Below are positions 22,318 through 34,467 of a stretch of DNA of 64,000 bases, one piece after another. Numbering within the stretch: position 1 is the first letter of the stretch; every line of letters begins with the position of its first letter. The stretch covers positions 29,838,433 through 29,902,432 of the forward strand of contig CM046871.1 in assembly GCA_025617745.1 (NCBI GenBank), given 5' to 3'. Below the pieces are notes generated by a model. That model was not told the origin of the DNA and made no database searches. It was given only the letters and a program-made list of their open reading frames with translations. The translations under genes were made by a program, and so were the position numbers. The stretch comes from Heliocidaris erythrogramma (lineage: Eukaryota > Echinodermata > Echinoidea > Camarodonta > Echinometridae).

Positions 22318-25300
22318 GGTTTGGCATAGAGGCTTGGCACACATTATGCATAAATATATGAAGATGATGTAGATCAAAACGGCAATTGGTGAAACTATGT
22401 TTTGTTTGTTATTGTCACTATCCTGAAGTGTGTGAAACTGTTGGATGGTCGAAATGAAGTGAGTCTTCGTCATTTGAAAATGTGCTTCTGTTAAAAAAAA
22501 ATGAAATAACGAAAAAGAAGAAAAAACAAGTTAAAAGGGACCTTTAATATATCAAATAAAAGAAAAACTTTCAGAATATTGTAATGTATGAAATCATATT
22601 CAGAATATTACAGTTTTTTCTTGATTTTTGGAATTCAAGTGGATTAAAATAATTACAACATGGATATCATTACAGACGGCATATTTAATATTGCTGAACA
22701 TTCTCTATTTTGTGTAGCGCCATCTTATGACAAGAACCCTGTAGTGTTCAAAATACGATAAAGAGAGACGTCTCTTAAAAGAAAAGATTAAATTGAAAAA
22801 TCCTAATCTAAAAGAATTATTGATGTCTAACCCAATTTTCACTCGTGAATTATTGGGTTATATATATGATACCAATCGTTTTAGATAGCCCGTTTTTTAT
22901 CATAGACATTGTTATGTATACGATGTTGAAGAAATTGGGTAAAGAGTAACAAAAAAAAAAAATAAAACAAAATGTGTGTATGTATGTGTATGTATATGTA
23001 TATATTTATATGTATATGTGTATGTGTATAATTGTGTATAAATATGTATGTTTTATGTTTTCCATGAACAATTGGAATTTACTTCCCCCCGTCTCTCTCT
23101 GTTAATTCCGATTGATTGCTGGGGTATCTTGATATTATAGCGAATAATTACGAATAATCACGATCGACAGCTATCTAACTCTGGAGATGGGATATTAACT
23201 TTTTACCATACTAATGATGACCATTAATAACATCATTTTCACCACAAAAAAGTCACTCGTGGGCTCTCCGAAGCCTACGCCAAACCTACTATGACTGGCG
23301 CAAATAATCTGAGGAGATTGAAGAGCGCCATCATAAAGAAGAACCAACCAACCCCTTGTTGTAGTCTCAAAACTACACCATGGACAACTCACAACTATCC
23401 CTTGACCATGGGCGGTGATCTCGATGGAGGGAGGGTGGGGGATTTGAATATTGTACAACAACTAATGGTAAAGTCAAGTCGCGACCGCGCACGTTGGACC
23501 ATTTTTTCGACATTCGCTGATCCTTCGCGAATCGTTTGCGTGCCCCTTGAAAATCCACCTTTACTACTCCATTTCGCATCAGGGATCATAATTGGATCTG
23601 AGACCCCTTTTTAAAAGTCCCCAAATTTACATAGCATATAAGGACACAAAAATATATGCTCTCTTGTTTTGTTTTTTGTGCACCTTTTCAAATTGTAGGT
23701 CCAAAAGGGCACCTGAAATCTTTCTTTGGGGTATTTAGTTTTTTGTCAAAGATCCTTTTCGGAATCCCCCCCCCCCCCCTCTTTTGAAAGCATCCTTGAT
23801 CTGCCCCTGAAGTGGATTGTTACACGTAGTGGGCCGATGACGTATGTGATTATTGGGTTTAACATTCAGCATGCCACTCGTATATAGGCCAAACCTTGAT
23901 CTCGCTCCGTTTGAGTTTTGGGCTTAGATTGTCATCGTTTTCTAATTAAGACATCTTTTCATACGCATCCACGCTGTGCGACGTTTGCATCCTTAATAGA
24001 TACTGTTCGATGTCTGCATGCACTGTAAACCATTATGACAAATCGTCAGTGGCTAATAATGGTTGTTCTACATAGATGCATTAAAGCGGAAAAGAAAGAA
24101 AAATACATAAATATTCTGTATCTCCATCATGTATGCCCATCATGGCACAATGGACTCTTCTGAACCCTTTGGAGACGACGGGCTTCTACAGAAGCCGAGC
24201 GAGGTGTTCAGTCTGTGACGGAGGGCTTCTACAGAAGCCGAGATTTATGCCTAATATGATGACGCCATTTTGATTAAGATGATGTTGCGGCTGTTCTGCT
24301 ATGGATGGTGATGATGATGAAGATGATAATGATGATGATGAAAGTGCAAATACCGTCTAATATTATTGGCAGAAGGGGGTTAATTTACACAGCACTAACA
24401 CCCCTATTGCTCTCAACTAATGATATTATGATGATGATGATGATGACTATGAAGATGCTGCAATTAGTTATGACACTGATGATGATAATAACGACGAAAT
24501 GCCATTACAGTAGATGCTAGAAAACATTTATTTATTAGCATGAAAGCAACCAGGATATAAAGCGGCATGGCATGCACTGTTAATTATTATGTCCATGGAC
24601 TATATTTTTCCAATTTCTATTCATTCTACCAAAGGCACTATGTCCTATTTCAACGCCCGTTTGTCCCATATCCTTTAATTTTGAATAATAAAGAGAGCGT
24701 GGTCGTCATCGATTCGTGGAAAAGTGTAATAAACATAATTATACTTGATAGATAAATACTGGAACATCCTACGATACGGGAACATGCAATGAATCACGTT
24801 AGGTATATGTATCAGGTAAGATCTAGCACCACCGAGTACAGACGTCAATTTCACATAATGATCTCTACCCCTACTAAACCTGGGGCGCATCGAGAAAATA
24901 AAAAGGGGCTGGGGTCGTAGTGGTGGTGGTTGTGGTGGGGGGGGGGGGGGGGGGAGGGAGGGAGTGGGGTATTCACGATATCACATTCAGACACAACCAT
25001 GATATATAGGTGAATTGGCAGACAGAATGATAACACATGTAAATGGTAAATGTAGGTGTAAAAATGGATGCTACGCAGTGGAAGATTAGGGATTTTCAGG
25101 CTACTTTTCATGTGCCTTTTTGCTGCCAGGGGCACACTGTTGGTGCGTCGTTTTTATTTCTCCCATATATCTGTCATTACTCTCTATCATTTGCTTAACA
25201 GTTTAAATGTTTTACTGGTGTCCCCTTGCTCCGCAAATGCGACATAATTATTATTTATATACTCACCACTGTATTATTATCTACTTCGAGGGCTGACATG

Positions 25301-25711
25301 ATAGTCATCTGTCATATGCCATTTATCATTGACGAGACGATAGGCAACATGGTGCTTTCGACAAAAAGCATCAGGAAAACTGATTTAAATTATTTCTTAA
25401 TGAATCATCACGAAGTAGTCGGGTTAGGCTATATCACTATGAACACGGTGACAAAGAGAGCGGACAATTTATGCAGCTCCTCATTGTACCCTCCACAATA
25501 GCTCTAGTAAACAAAAGGACATCCCTTCACTGCTATTATGTGACACCTGTTCTACATATTTTTACAGGATAGCAATGAATGTATGTTCTTTTGTTAACCA
25601 GTGCAATTGTGAAGGGTACAATGAGGAGCAGCATAAATTGTCCGCTTCTTTGTTCGTCATGTTCATAGTGTATTTAGACAAACAAATTTCCATTAAAAAT
25701 GCTTGCTAGAA
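22318..25711. other. intergenic stretch with microsatellites, no gene seen
   Basis: It contains a TATG/TG-rich run (22975-23060), a poly-C tract ending in GATCTGCCCCTG (23766-23812, hAT-like MITE end), two copies of GGGCTTCTACAGAAGCCGAG (24180 and 24226), (GAT)n blocks at 24304-24345 and 24426-24490, and a poly-G tract near 24936-24960. No conserved reading frame is evident. Confidence 0.5.
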
Positions 25712-25830
25712 ACGCCACTGGCATACCTTAAGTACACAATGGAAAAAAATTGCGCCCTTAATAATTGTGTACTTTTCTGGCTCTGTGCCCCCTCTTTTAC
25801 AAAATCCATGGATCCGCCCTTGAAACCATG
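25712..25830. mobile_element. hAT-like C/G MITE fragment
   Basis: It shares CTGGCATACCTTAAGTACAC and GTGTACTTTTC with 3895-4015 and ends CATGGATCCGCCCTTG. Confidence 0.5.
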
Positions 25831-25955
25831 TTTAAGGAAAACCACAACACACATGGACAGATACCATAATTATTATAGCTCAAAATGCAGCTGTCGGGAC
25901 GACTTGCGACATTTCCCTTAAAAGTAAGTCTTTAAAGCTCATCTTAAAGTGGTGG

Positions 25956-26168
25956 TACACTCTTAAAACTAAAATGTTAAATCTACATTTAAAAGGTTGG
26001 AGGAGTGACAACATTTTTAAAATGGTAAATTAACACTTTTAACATGCTGGATCTAATAGTTTAAAGGTTGGTTGCAGCATGTTAAAAGTGTTCATTTACC
26101 ATTTTGAAAATGTTGTCACTCCTCCAACCTTTTAAATGTAGATTTAACATTTGAGTTTTTAGAGTGTA
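25956..26168. mobile_element. MITE with ~95-bp inverted arms, TA-flanked
   Basis: The left arm (TACACTCTTAAAACT, then TGTTAAATCTACATTTAAAA, GTTGGAGGAGTGACAACATT) is mirrored by the right arm with a few mismatches, meeting at CATGCTG. The ends read TACACTCT and AGAGTGTA. A similar terminus is used by the element at 45331-45542. Confidence 0.8.
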
Positions 26169-26329
26169 AGTAGTGTTAATGGAAATGCATATATGAAAAA
26201 AGTGGTTTAAGTATTCTACGCGAGCTTGAATGATGAAGACAGGTTGTTTAGACCAAAGACTTTAAATAGTATCAAGACAGATTACTCTGACCTACTTCCG
26301 TAGTACATTTTGGAGGCATACTTTTCTGT

Positions 26330-27510
26330 GTTAAAAACAGACTCGGAAAAATACGTTCTCCATAGGTATAACACGTGAAAATATGTCTCACTTTTTCTTG
26401 ATATTTCATATCTTACTCTATCTTTTTCAAGTCTGATTTTTGCACGAGAACAAGGATGGATAGTTAAAAAAACATTTCTTGAACCTTTTTTGTCAATAAA
26501 TGCCGATATGAATCCCTTGGATCATGCCTGCTTTTTGACAGAGTCATCTGCCATAGGGTTAACACGTGAAAACATGGATTTTAAAAATGATTATAGTTCC
26601 TCTAGTATTACCTTGAATTTAGTGCAAATGTGGCTTACATGTAATTTGAGACTCTGAAAAGGCTTAATGAAGGCTCAAAAGTTGCAAGGGACCCCGCATA
26701 AATCCCCGGGAATATGCATGCTTTGGGCCCTCCATCTCCCATAGGTTAACACGCAAAAACGGGAATTTTTGAATGATTATAATTCCCGCAGAATTAAATC
26801 AAAATTTTGAAAAATGTGCCTTGAATATAATTTAAAGCTCTGAAAATGTATAATTAAGACTCAACTAGTTGAATAGACCCCGCATAAATCCCCGGGAATA
26901 TGCATGCTTTTTACCCCAAAAAGTCTCTCTTGCCATAGGTTTACACGCGAAAACAAGGAATTTTAGGATGATTATAATTCCCATAATTTTTATTTGAAAT
27001 TATAAAAAACGTGATTCAAATAAAATTTAAAGCTCTGAAAAGGTATAATTAAGGCTTGATGAGTCCAGTAAACCCCCCATAAATCCCCGGGAATATGCAT
27101 GCTTTTGACCAAAAACGTCTCGCCTGCCATAGGTTAACACGCAAAAACAGGGAATTTTAGGGTGATTATAATTCCCATAATTTTTCTTTGAAAATATAAA
27201 AAATGTGATTTACATGAAATTTAAAGCTCTGAAAGGGTATAATTGAGGATCGATGAGTCCAATAAACCCCCCACAAATCCCCGGGAATATGCATGCTTTT
27301 GGCCTTCGAGCTCCCATTTGTTAACACATGAAAACAGGGGTTTTGAAATGATTTTAATTCCCCTATTATTTATTTGAAATTAGGAAAAATGTGATTTACA
27401 TGAAATTTAAAGCTATGGAAGGGTATAATTGAGGCTCGGTGAGTCCAATAAACCCCGCACAAATCCCCGGGAATATGCATGCTTTCGACCAAAAAAAATA
27501 ATTTGCCATA
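26330..27510. repeat. satellite-like tandem array, ~186-195 bp units
   Basis: CCCCGGGAATATGCATGCTT recurs with AATATGCATG at 26711, 26897, 27092, 27286 and 27472 (steps 186, 195, 194, 186). Each unit also carries CATAGGTTAACACGCAAAAAC and GATTATAATTCCC. Units before 26600 (ATCATGCCTGC, GGGTTAACACGTGAAAAC) are increasingly diverged, so the array decays toward its left edge. Confidence 0.9.
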
Positions 27511-27989
27511 CTACACGTGCATTCCAATTTGTTATTGATGACCTAATGTAAATGGGCGTGTACCGATCACGTGAGTGACGACATCCAATGAGAGCGTGCA
27601 CTAGCAGACGACCATGTAGCAGACGTACGTCCGCCCGAAAGCAAACCCAGCCTAGCCGGTTAGAAGAATATCTAACTAAATTCCAGTTCACTACTATATT
27701 TCTAACGTACCAGAGGCAAAATTCAATGTGTTAAATTCATAAATTCGTATAATCAATGTTCTATCACCGCATTACGCATAGCCTATTAATGGCCGATTCC
27801 TGAGCGGAATAGGTGCATGGACATGATAGGTGTCTAGCACTATCTAGGCTTGGTCTACCCGTCTGCGCTCCCGATCGAGGTGGTGGCGTTCCCGATGATA
27901 TGTCAGTTTGCCCAAACTTGGCTCATCAAGGTTTTTTTGCTTGCTGTTCGTTGTTTGCTTGTCTTTGGTACCGAGAGACCGACAATGTA

Positions 27990-28380
27990 GTGTGTGTGTG
28001 TGTTGGGGGGGGGGGGGGGCTTCTGAACAGCCGGCCCGTGCCCCCCCCCCCCTTTGGAAGAGAAGTATGAATTTTGACCATAGACGATCCGCCATTTTCT
28101 CGATTGTGCCCCCCCCCCCCCCCTTTTTAGAGTGAAGGCCTTTACTGAGCGATTTTTGAAGGTTTGGCGAATTTTTTTTTGTCCATACTTTTTACAAGTT
28201 TTTCTCGGAGGGTTAATAGAACGGCATTTTTTGGCTCTTGGGCTTCCAAACTAAATTTGGTGCTCGATCCGGGTTTTTCACAATTTAGGCAAGATCCCGT
28301 TTATGCCAACTTGGATTTCAAGAAGGGGGCCGCGGCCGATTCGCCCCCTCTTGATCCGCCCCTGCTATTCTGTCATGGAT
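27990..28380. mobile_element. hAT-like C/G MITE copy
   Basis: It has poly-G, GGCCCGTG-poly(C), TTTTGACCATAGACGATCC, CGATTGTG-poly(C), TTTACTGAGCGA, and ends CTTGATCCGCCCCTG. This matches 17779-18142 landmark by landmark. Confidence 0.65.
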
Positions 28381-29952
28381 GTGAAGAATATAATTGCGTA
28401 GTGTTGGTGGTCGATCTCATTAAATTGAAAGATTGGGGGGGAGCAATAAGAGATTTTTATTTTTTTATTTTTTTTAAATTTTGTTCAAATTGCTTTATTT
28501 TTACTGTTTGTTTTTGTTGGGTTTTTGTTTTTGTTTTTTGCTCAGTGATTTTGTTTTTAATCATGTAAATCACTTGTAATTGTGATTTCTGTTGATTTCC
28601 TAATAAAAAAACAAATTTAAAAAATAAGAGATCATTATTTTTTCCTCAATTCTATTGGAGTCATTTTTACAGATCTGTTGTAAGAGAGAAAAGAGAGTAT
28701 GAGAAAAATGGGGGGGGGGGGAGACAAAGAGAGATGGGGGCAAAAGTAATGGGATATTCCTACAAAGACAGAATAGGACTGGTAATAAATAAATTATATC
28801 ATCAGTTGCTATATTGTTGGTTACTAGTTAATTCAATTCAAAACACGGAGGTCATCCCCCGGTAAAGGCCCTATTGCGTTGGTGATGTTTCGGAGCAAGC
28901 CCCTATACTGTTTTCTTCGCCTGTCTCACATTTCTACAGCAGAATATTACAAATAACTTACCGTAAGTTGGTTATATTGTTGGCGCATCCAGGAATGCAG
29001 GGAGAGGGGGGAGGGTCACGCCTGACGAACAAAAAAATCAGCTGCATTCTATTTTGAATTTTTAGGACAAACAAGCAAAAAATTATTACAGCTTTCAGAT
29101 TCTTTCTATGGGGGGGGGGGGGTACACATTTCCTTTCATATTATGTCAGATTTTGTTTTGGCTGGCACATAGTACATTCCTGGATAATCTTGGATACGCC
29201 ACTCTTAACGTAATCTTTATATTTATATAAGGAACTGCTCGCACGCAATCTCATTTTATTCAAGCCTTTTCTAGCTCTCTTGAATTTAAAAAGAATAAGG
29301 CTAATAAAATTACATTGCTGGTCTATAATCCCTGTAACTTCCATAAATCATATCAAATGTAATATTTTGATTTAATAGAAAAATAAAGATAGCACATTAT
29401 TATTTTTAAATAACTTTTTCGACATTCCTGTCAGATATCGCAGTGTTTGCTCATATAGAGCTTAATATCAGGGAACATGTTTGGACCCCCACCATCACAT
29501 AAATATTAATAGAAATTTCATAGCAAATAACTTTAACAAAAATACAAACATCTAGTCCGAGGCCCCGCTCCCAACTCTCTCCCTCTCCTCCCTGGTGCAG
29601 TTAGAGTTGATTCCTATCTGTTTTGGGACATAATTTTGTATTTGAAGGGAAAATATCAAGATTATGCCCTTTAGTTACGGCTTTACCAAAAGGCAAAAGC
29701 GCTGTCCAGAATAAAATAAAGAAAGTAAAAAAATACAAACATCTTGATTAAGACTATAACCTTTCCCTCTGGGCCGATCGACATGTACCACAATATATAC
29801 GCGTGCTTTATTTCGGCACTGAGCACTCTTCGTATTTAAACTCTTTGGTTTAGACCGGCAAATGTACAAACACCTAACAAAAATACCAAGTGTCTTCAAA
29901 GGTTTAATTAGCGTAGACATGCATGCAGGCAGGTCACAACGCAATCCAAATT
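28381..29952. other. intergenic stretch, no gene seen
   Basis: T-rich runs (28440-28560), poly-G tracts (28710-28721, 29110-29121) and AT-rich sequence. No conserved reading frame. Confidence 0.45.
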
Positions 29953-30022
29953 ACCCCTCATGACCAATTGGCGTTTCATATTAATTTAACCGTATTCAGA
30001 TATTGTATAATGTGTTTTGTTG
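29953..30022. repeat. dispersed repeat fragment, copy B
   Basis: It repeats the first ~75 bases of the window, with small deletions (AGATATTGTATAATG instead of AGATAGTATTATTGTATAATG). Confidence 0.65.
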
Positions 30023-30126
30023 AGACATTTCCATGCTTTGGTTTATTCTTGACAGGCTAAAGAAAAGATATCTACGCCTCCAAATATATTAGAGTATGCA
30101 CTCGTATTTAGATCTAATGTATAAGA

Positions 30127-30335
30127 TACAATTGTAGTTTGAGCTTCTACCAACCTTAAATTTTGTTAGCAAGCTTTGTTATCTATTGTCACCTATCTTC
30201 GGTCCAGTGATCGCAAGACAGCAGACATCAATTGGAAACGGTGTGACTGATCGCTTGGCTTGAGAAAGTCCACAGGAGTGGGTGAAAGCTTGCTAACAAG
30301 TTTTAATGTTGGTAGAAGCTCAAACTACAATTGTA
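30127..30335. mobile_element. MITE with ~45-bp TIRs
   Basis: TACAATTGTAGTTTGAGCTT and CTACCAAC at the left, then GTTAGCAAGCTTT, are mirrored by AAAGCTTGCTAACAAG and AAGCTCAAACTACAATTGTA at the right. Length 209 bp. Confidence 0.8.
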
Positions 30336-31029
30336 TGATTATCCCCAACCGATGAAAGTTTTCTGTGCAATGTATAAGACGTATTAGTATTTCATAAGTA
30401 AAACTATATCACTGAGGTACTACATATTTTCTTAAGTCTATAAACATTCTGAAATATTCAATTTATCTTTCAGGGTCTGTGCTGTATGATTTTTTGTTAT
30501 AGGTTGCACTTGCTTCCCTTGCATGCTTGGACTTATTCATCACCAGCTAATGACACGGTCACCTTCGTGAGAAAATATTTTTGAGATGCAGATGGAGACT
30601 GTTTTGATAGCCTCTCCGTGGAGGAAAGGATGTTGATCCAGAATATATACATCTTGGCATGATGACTGATTGGTAGACATATTGGATTAATATATCCCGC
30701 CAGCCTTCGCACGCCCAGTGTATGTGGAATACACATAGCACCAAGACAATACATAAATATAGGTAGAGTTCAGAAAGAGGTCGGGATAATGAGTGATGCA
30801 CGATCGAATATTATGATTACTAGTGGGGAAAGAAAATTATGAACTAGGGAGGAAATTCATAAATTTTATTTGTTATTTGTCTGTCTGATGAGGGTATAAA
30901 TTGTCTCATACAGGTTTTGTGTAAAAGCATATGATTATATCTACGGTGCATGTACGATGAAATATTTTGTAGAGAGAAAAAATAGAATTTTATGTTTTTT
31001 CAGTACAGGGCAAATGGGAGGTAAGCTCG

Positions 31030-31198
31030 CAAGATACGTCACGGAGTTGCCAATTTGTATTTGATTGATTATAGCTTTAAAAATTCATAGCCTTCTATAT
31101 TTCTTATCGGATTTTGCTTAAACTTTCACCGATCTGTTTCTTTAACATTTCTGCTTCATTTAGAAACAAGTTGATATCAAGTTGGCCTTTCCCTTTAA
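31030..31198. mobile_element. T2-type element end
   Basis: The right edge reads GGCCTTTCCCTTTAA, the mirror of TTAAAGGGA, and the adjoining sequence (CTTATCGGATTTTGC, AACTTTCACC, TTTCTGCTTCA) resembles the arm of the element at 52245-52827. The opposite end was not found. Confidence 0.5.
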
Positions 31199-31559
31199 GG
31201 CATCTTTTGTTGTGGCAATTTTGTATGAAGGAACAAATAAAAGAGTAGACCGATATGACATCACGATAGAGACAATACAAATACCCAATTGTGTTTATGT
31301 CCTTACCGTAAAAAAGGTATAACATAACGACGACATCATCTTATCTTATTAAGATAGCAGTCTTAATTATTATTCCAATAATAAATTGTTTATCAAAATC
31401 CTCATTGATATTGTTGTTAGCTACTTTGAAATAGAAAATATAAGACCTGTAATCTACAAAAAGAGACTATGCCATATAAATTGCATGTATTTGTGAAGAC
31501 GGCACACAGAGCATGTCAAAATGATTCAAGTATATACATTCAAGTATATAAGTATATAT

Positions 31560-31941
31560 TCTGGTTACTAACCAACGCCCAGACCTTGTCATTGTATGGG
31601 ATGATCCTAAGCAGATTTTAGTAATAGAATTGACAGTCCCTTTTGAATGTAATGTAGTAGATGCCAATAAACGAAAGTTAGAAAGGTATAGAGTATTAAC
31701 TAAAGATTTAAATGAATCTGGTTTTGATACTATGTATGAAGCTATTGAAGTTGGACAGAGAGGCTTTATTGATTATGAAAATAAAACCCGGATTAAGAAA
31801 ATTCTTGCAAGGTGTGGCCGTAACAAACGACCAAAGGACATGTTTAATGATTTAAGTAACGCTGCTCTGCTCGCATCATTTATTATATTTTATAGTAGGC
31901 ATGAGCAGACATGGTCCAATGCCCCATACATGCTCATTTGA
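31560..31941 (+). pseudogene. non-LTR retroelement 3' fragment, endonuclease-like
   Basis: An open frame reads NQRPDLVIVWDDP, ILVIELTVPFECNV, ANKRKLERYRVL and EVGQRGFIDYEN, ending in a stop after SNAPYMLI. The RPD...ELTVPFE pattern is that of the restriction-like endonuclease region at the C terminus of some non-LTR retroelements. No reverse transcriptase precedes it, so this is a truncated copy. It may belong to the same family as 5966-6385 and 63376-64000. Confidence 0.65.
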
Positions 31942-33244
31942 TAATATGCAGTAGGATACTAAACTCTCCCGTTAATATTAATAATATCAATTTTTTCCTC
32001 TGTTTGCAACTATCTATCGTGAGATTAAATATAGCAGTGTTAATTACTCAATATACCCAATACGTACAGTTGTAGTGTCATGTAACCCTATAATTCGATA
32101 TTATAGCCTGTTCTATTGATATATGATTTTATTATATTCGCGTGTCTATATTCAGTATTGTATTTATACAATAAACGTTAAGCTAATGCATACTGTATAT
32201 TATTGTACGTTTTATAGGCGTTTAGAATAATCATGTCCTGTAACTTCCATTACAAAACACATTCGGTTTTGTTACAGTACAACGAATATTGTTTAGTAAG
32301 CTTAGATAAATATAATGTTGTAATTTTAATACATAATACAATTTTGCATGACGCTGGTATATTGCTATGTATTACAGCCACAAGCCTCGTCACTTATAAT
32401 TACGGTATAAAATATAACATCACCCACAACCTATTTGCCTCTTTTTATTATATACTTTATTTATTGGACATGCATTGCAATGCTGTCGTATACCCTGTAT
32501 ATTTCATTGTTATCGCTAATTCGTGATGATATTTAGGTTGTTTTGCCTTTTGAAGATCCCGAATGTATGGATGTTACATCTCCTGTGTTTAAGTGTATGT
32601 GTATGTATATATGTTTCTCAAGTCTGTATTTTCTATGTATACCTGCCACTGTCCAAATGGATAGTGGACCTGGTAATGTATGTTGAACATTTTCTTGAAT
32701 AAAGAAATGATTTTCACTCATGCACGCCAATCCCTGGATAACTCAAGAGGGGAGTCGATGGTACAGGGCGCACATCAGAACGTTTGTGAGAATTAGTCTG
32801 TAAATACAGACACTTCGTAGCATTATAGGATATGGCGTGAGCAGACATTTTCATGGTGCGTTGATGCTGGGATGTTTACGTGCACATTTGTCTTTCAATG
32901 TCATTGGATATAATTACAGCGGACATGTAGACATGTGTCCTATGTATTATTTTGTAAGACTTAACACTGCACTTTGCATGTGATGTTAGCTCATGTGGTG
33001 GTGCTGGTGGGAAGGGGAGGGAGGGGGGGGGGGGGGGCTCAGAAAATGAGTAAATGCATTAAACAATGGAAGGGACCTTCACCCTTTCATCACAATTCGT
33101 ATATCCTAGTACTCCCCATAACACAAAAACAGCACAATAAAAGGTGTCTGAAAACTAATAACATAGCTAGTTAACTCGTTGACTACTGAATTATGTCATT
33201 GCCATAGGACCAATACAGGGACAACCCAGTTCCTGTAGACAATG
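31942..33244. other. intergenic stretch, no gene seen
   Basis: AT-rich, with one poly-G tract (33022-33038). No conserved reading frame. Confidence 0.4.
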
Positions 33245-33261
33245 GGTTTAAATAGTAAGCC

Positions 33262-33460
33262 GCAGAAAAATTAAAATGAACAGGTAACATGGGTTCATAA
33301 GTTCAAAATGATAACATAGCTAGTTAGAATAGTTAGCGGCAGAAAAATTAAAATGAACAGGTAACATGGTTTCATAAATTCAAAATAATAACATAGCTAG
33401 CTAAAATAGCTAGCGGCAGAAAAAAATCAAAATGAACAGATAAAATGGTCTCTTAAGTTC
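33262..33460. repeat. 77-bp tandem repeat, about 2.6 units
   Basis: GCAGAAAAATTAAAATGAAC begins at 33262 and 33339, and a variant begins at 33416, a constant 77-bp step. Units contain AACATAGCTAG. The third unit is incomplete. Confidence 0.85.
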
Positions 33461-34115
33461 ACTTTGATAGAAGCAACAGTTATTTGTAAAAAAGCTTAAT
33501 AACAAAATTCGAATGTTAAGTACCATGAAGAAAAAAGCAATTTCATATTATGAGGATGAAAGATATATTCATAATATATCGTGCATATATAACAATTATA
33601 TTTCACCAAATAGCAGTCATTTCAACCTTTGTTTGTATAATGAAAATAAGAGAAATGTAAAATTATTTGTTCTATTTGAGTTAAAAGTGTATATCAGTTT
33701 CATTGAATTGTAAAGTATTATTTGTGGATGACTCAATAATTATTGGCCTATGGAGGGATAAAATGTTTGGGGGAAGGTTCATCGAACGCAGTCTATTTGC
33801 TTTCAGCACCTGTCTTGAATCTCTTGCAAAAATAAAAACATGGAAATATTATACGCAAACAAAAAACAACAAGCTCACGTGGAAAAAAAATAAACATGTT
33901 CATAAACGAACATAACACGTACCTATACGGACCCCACCCCCTATTGCTTGGGGTAGTCTGTGTATACAAGTTTGGATATTTTTTTTAAATCTATCATCTG
34001 GATTCTTTTCATTACAAAAAAGAACTTTACCCCTTCCCTCCCCCACCCCCACCCCTCTCCCCTCTCTATCTTCCTTTATATTTTGAGATTCACCGGGGCT
34101 CCCATGCCAGTGGCC

Positions 34116-34467
34116 AGTGGCGTACCCAAGATTTTTTAAAGGGGGCGATTTTTACTCCAAAATTCTCTGACAACCAAAAACAAACACAAAAACACACAAA
34201 AAAAATCAACGTTATCAGCATTTTTGGGGGTGTTATCTGACAAGCAAAACACACAACAAAAACAAAAACAAAACAAGCTTATTAGCATCTTTAGGTTAAA
34301 AACAAGCTTTTGTTTCATTTCTAAACACCTAAAACACCGAAAGGGGGTGTTTTAACACCAAATAACACCAAAAGGGGGTGTTTGATAACCTAAAACACCC
34401 AAAACACCCCCTCGGTACGCGCATGCCAGTGGCCCCCTCCCCTCAGGGCTTCAGGCTACGCCACTGT
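34116..34467. mobile_element. hAT-like MITE (CAGTGGCGTA ends)
   Basis: CAGTGGCGTACCCAAG at the left and GCTACGCCACTG at the right are the classic hAT-type ends. The interior has repeated AAACACC/GGGGGTGTTT words. No matching 8-bp flanks were seen. Confidence 0.65.

Noticed and set aside
33262..33460. CRISPR-like array
   Set aside because: The 77-bp units are contiguous tandem copies without unique spacers, in animal DNA.
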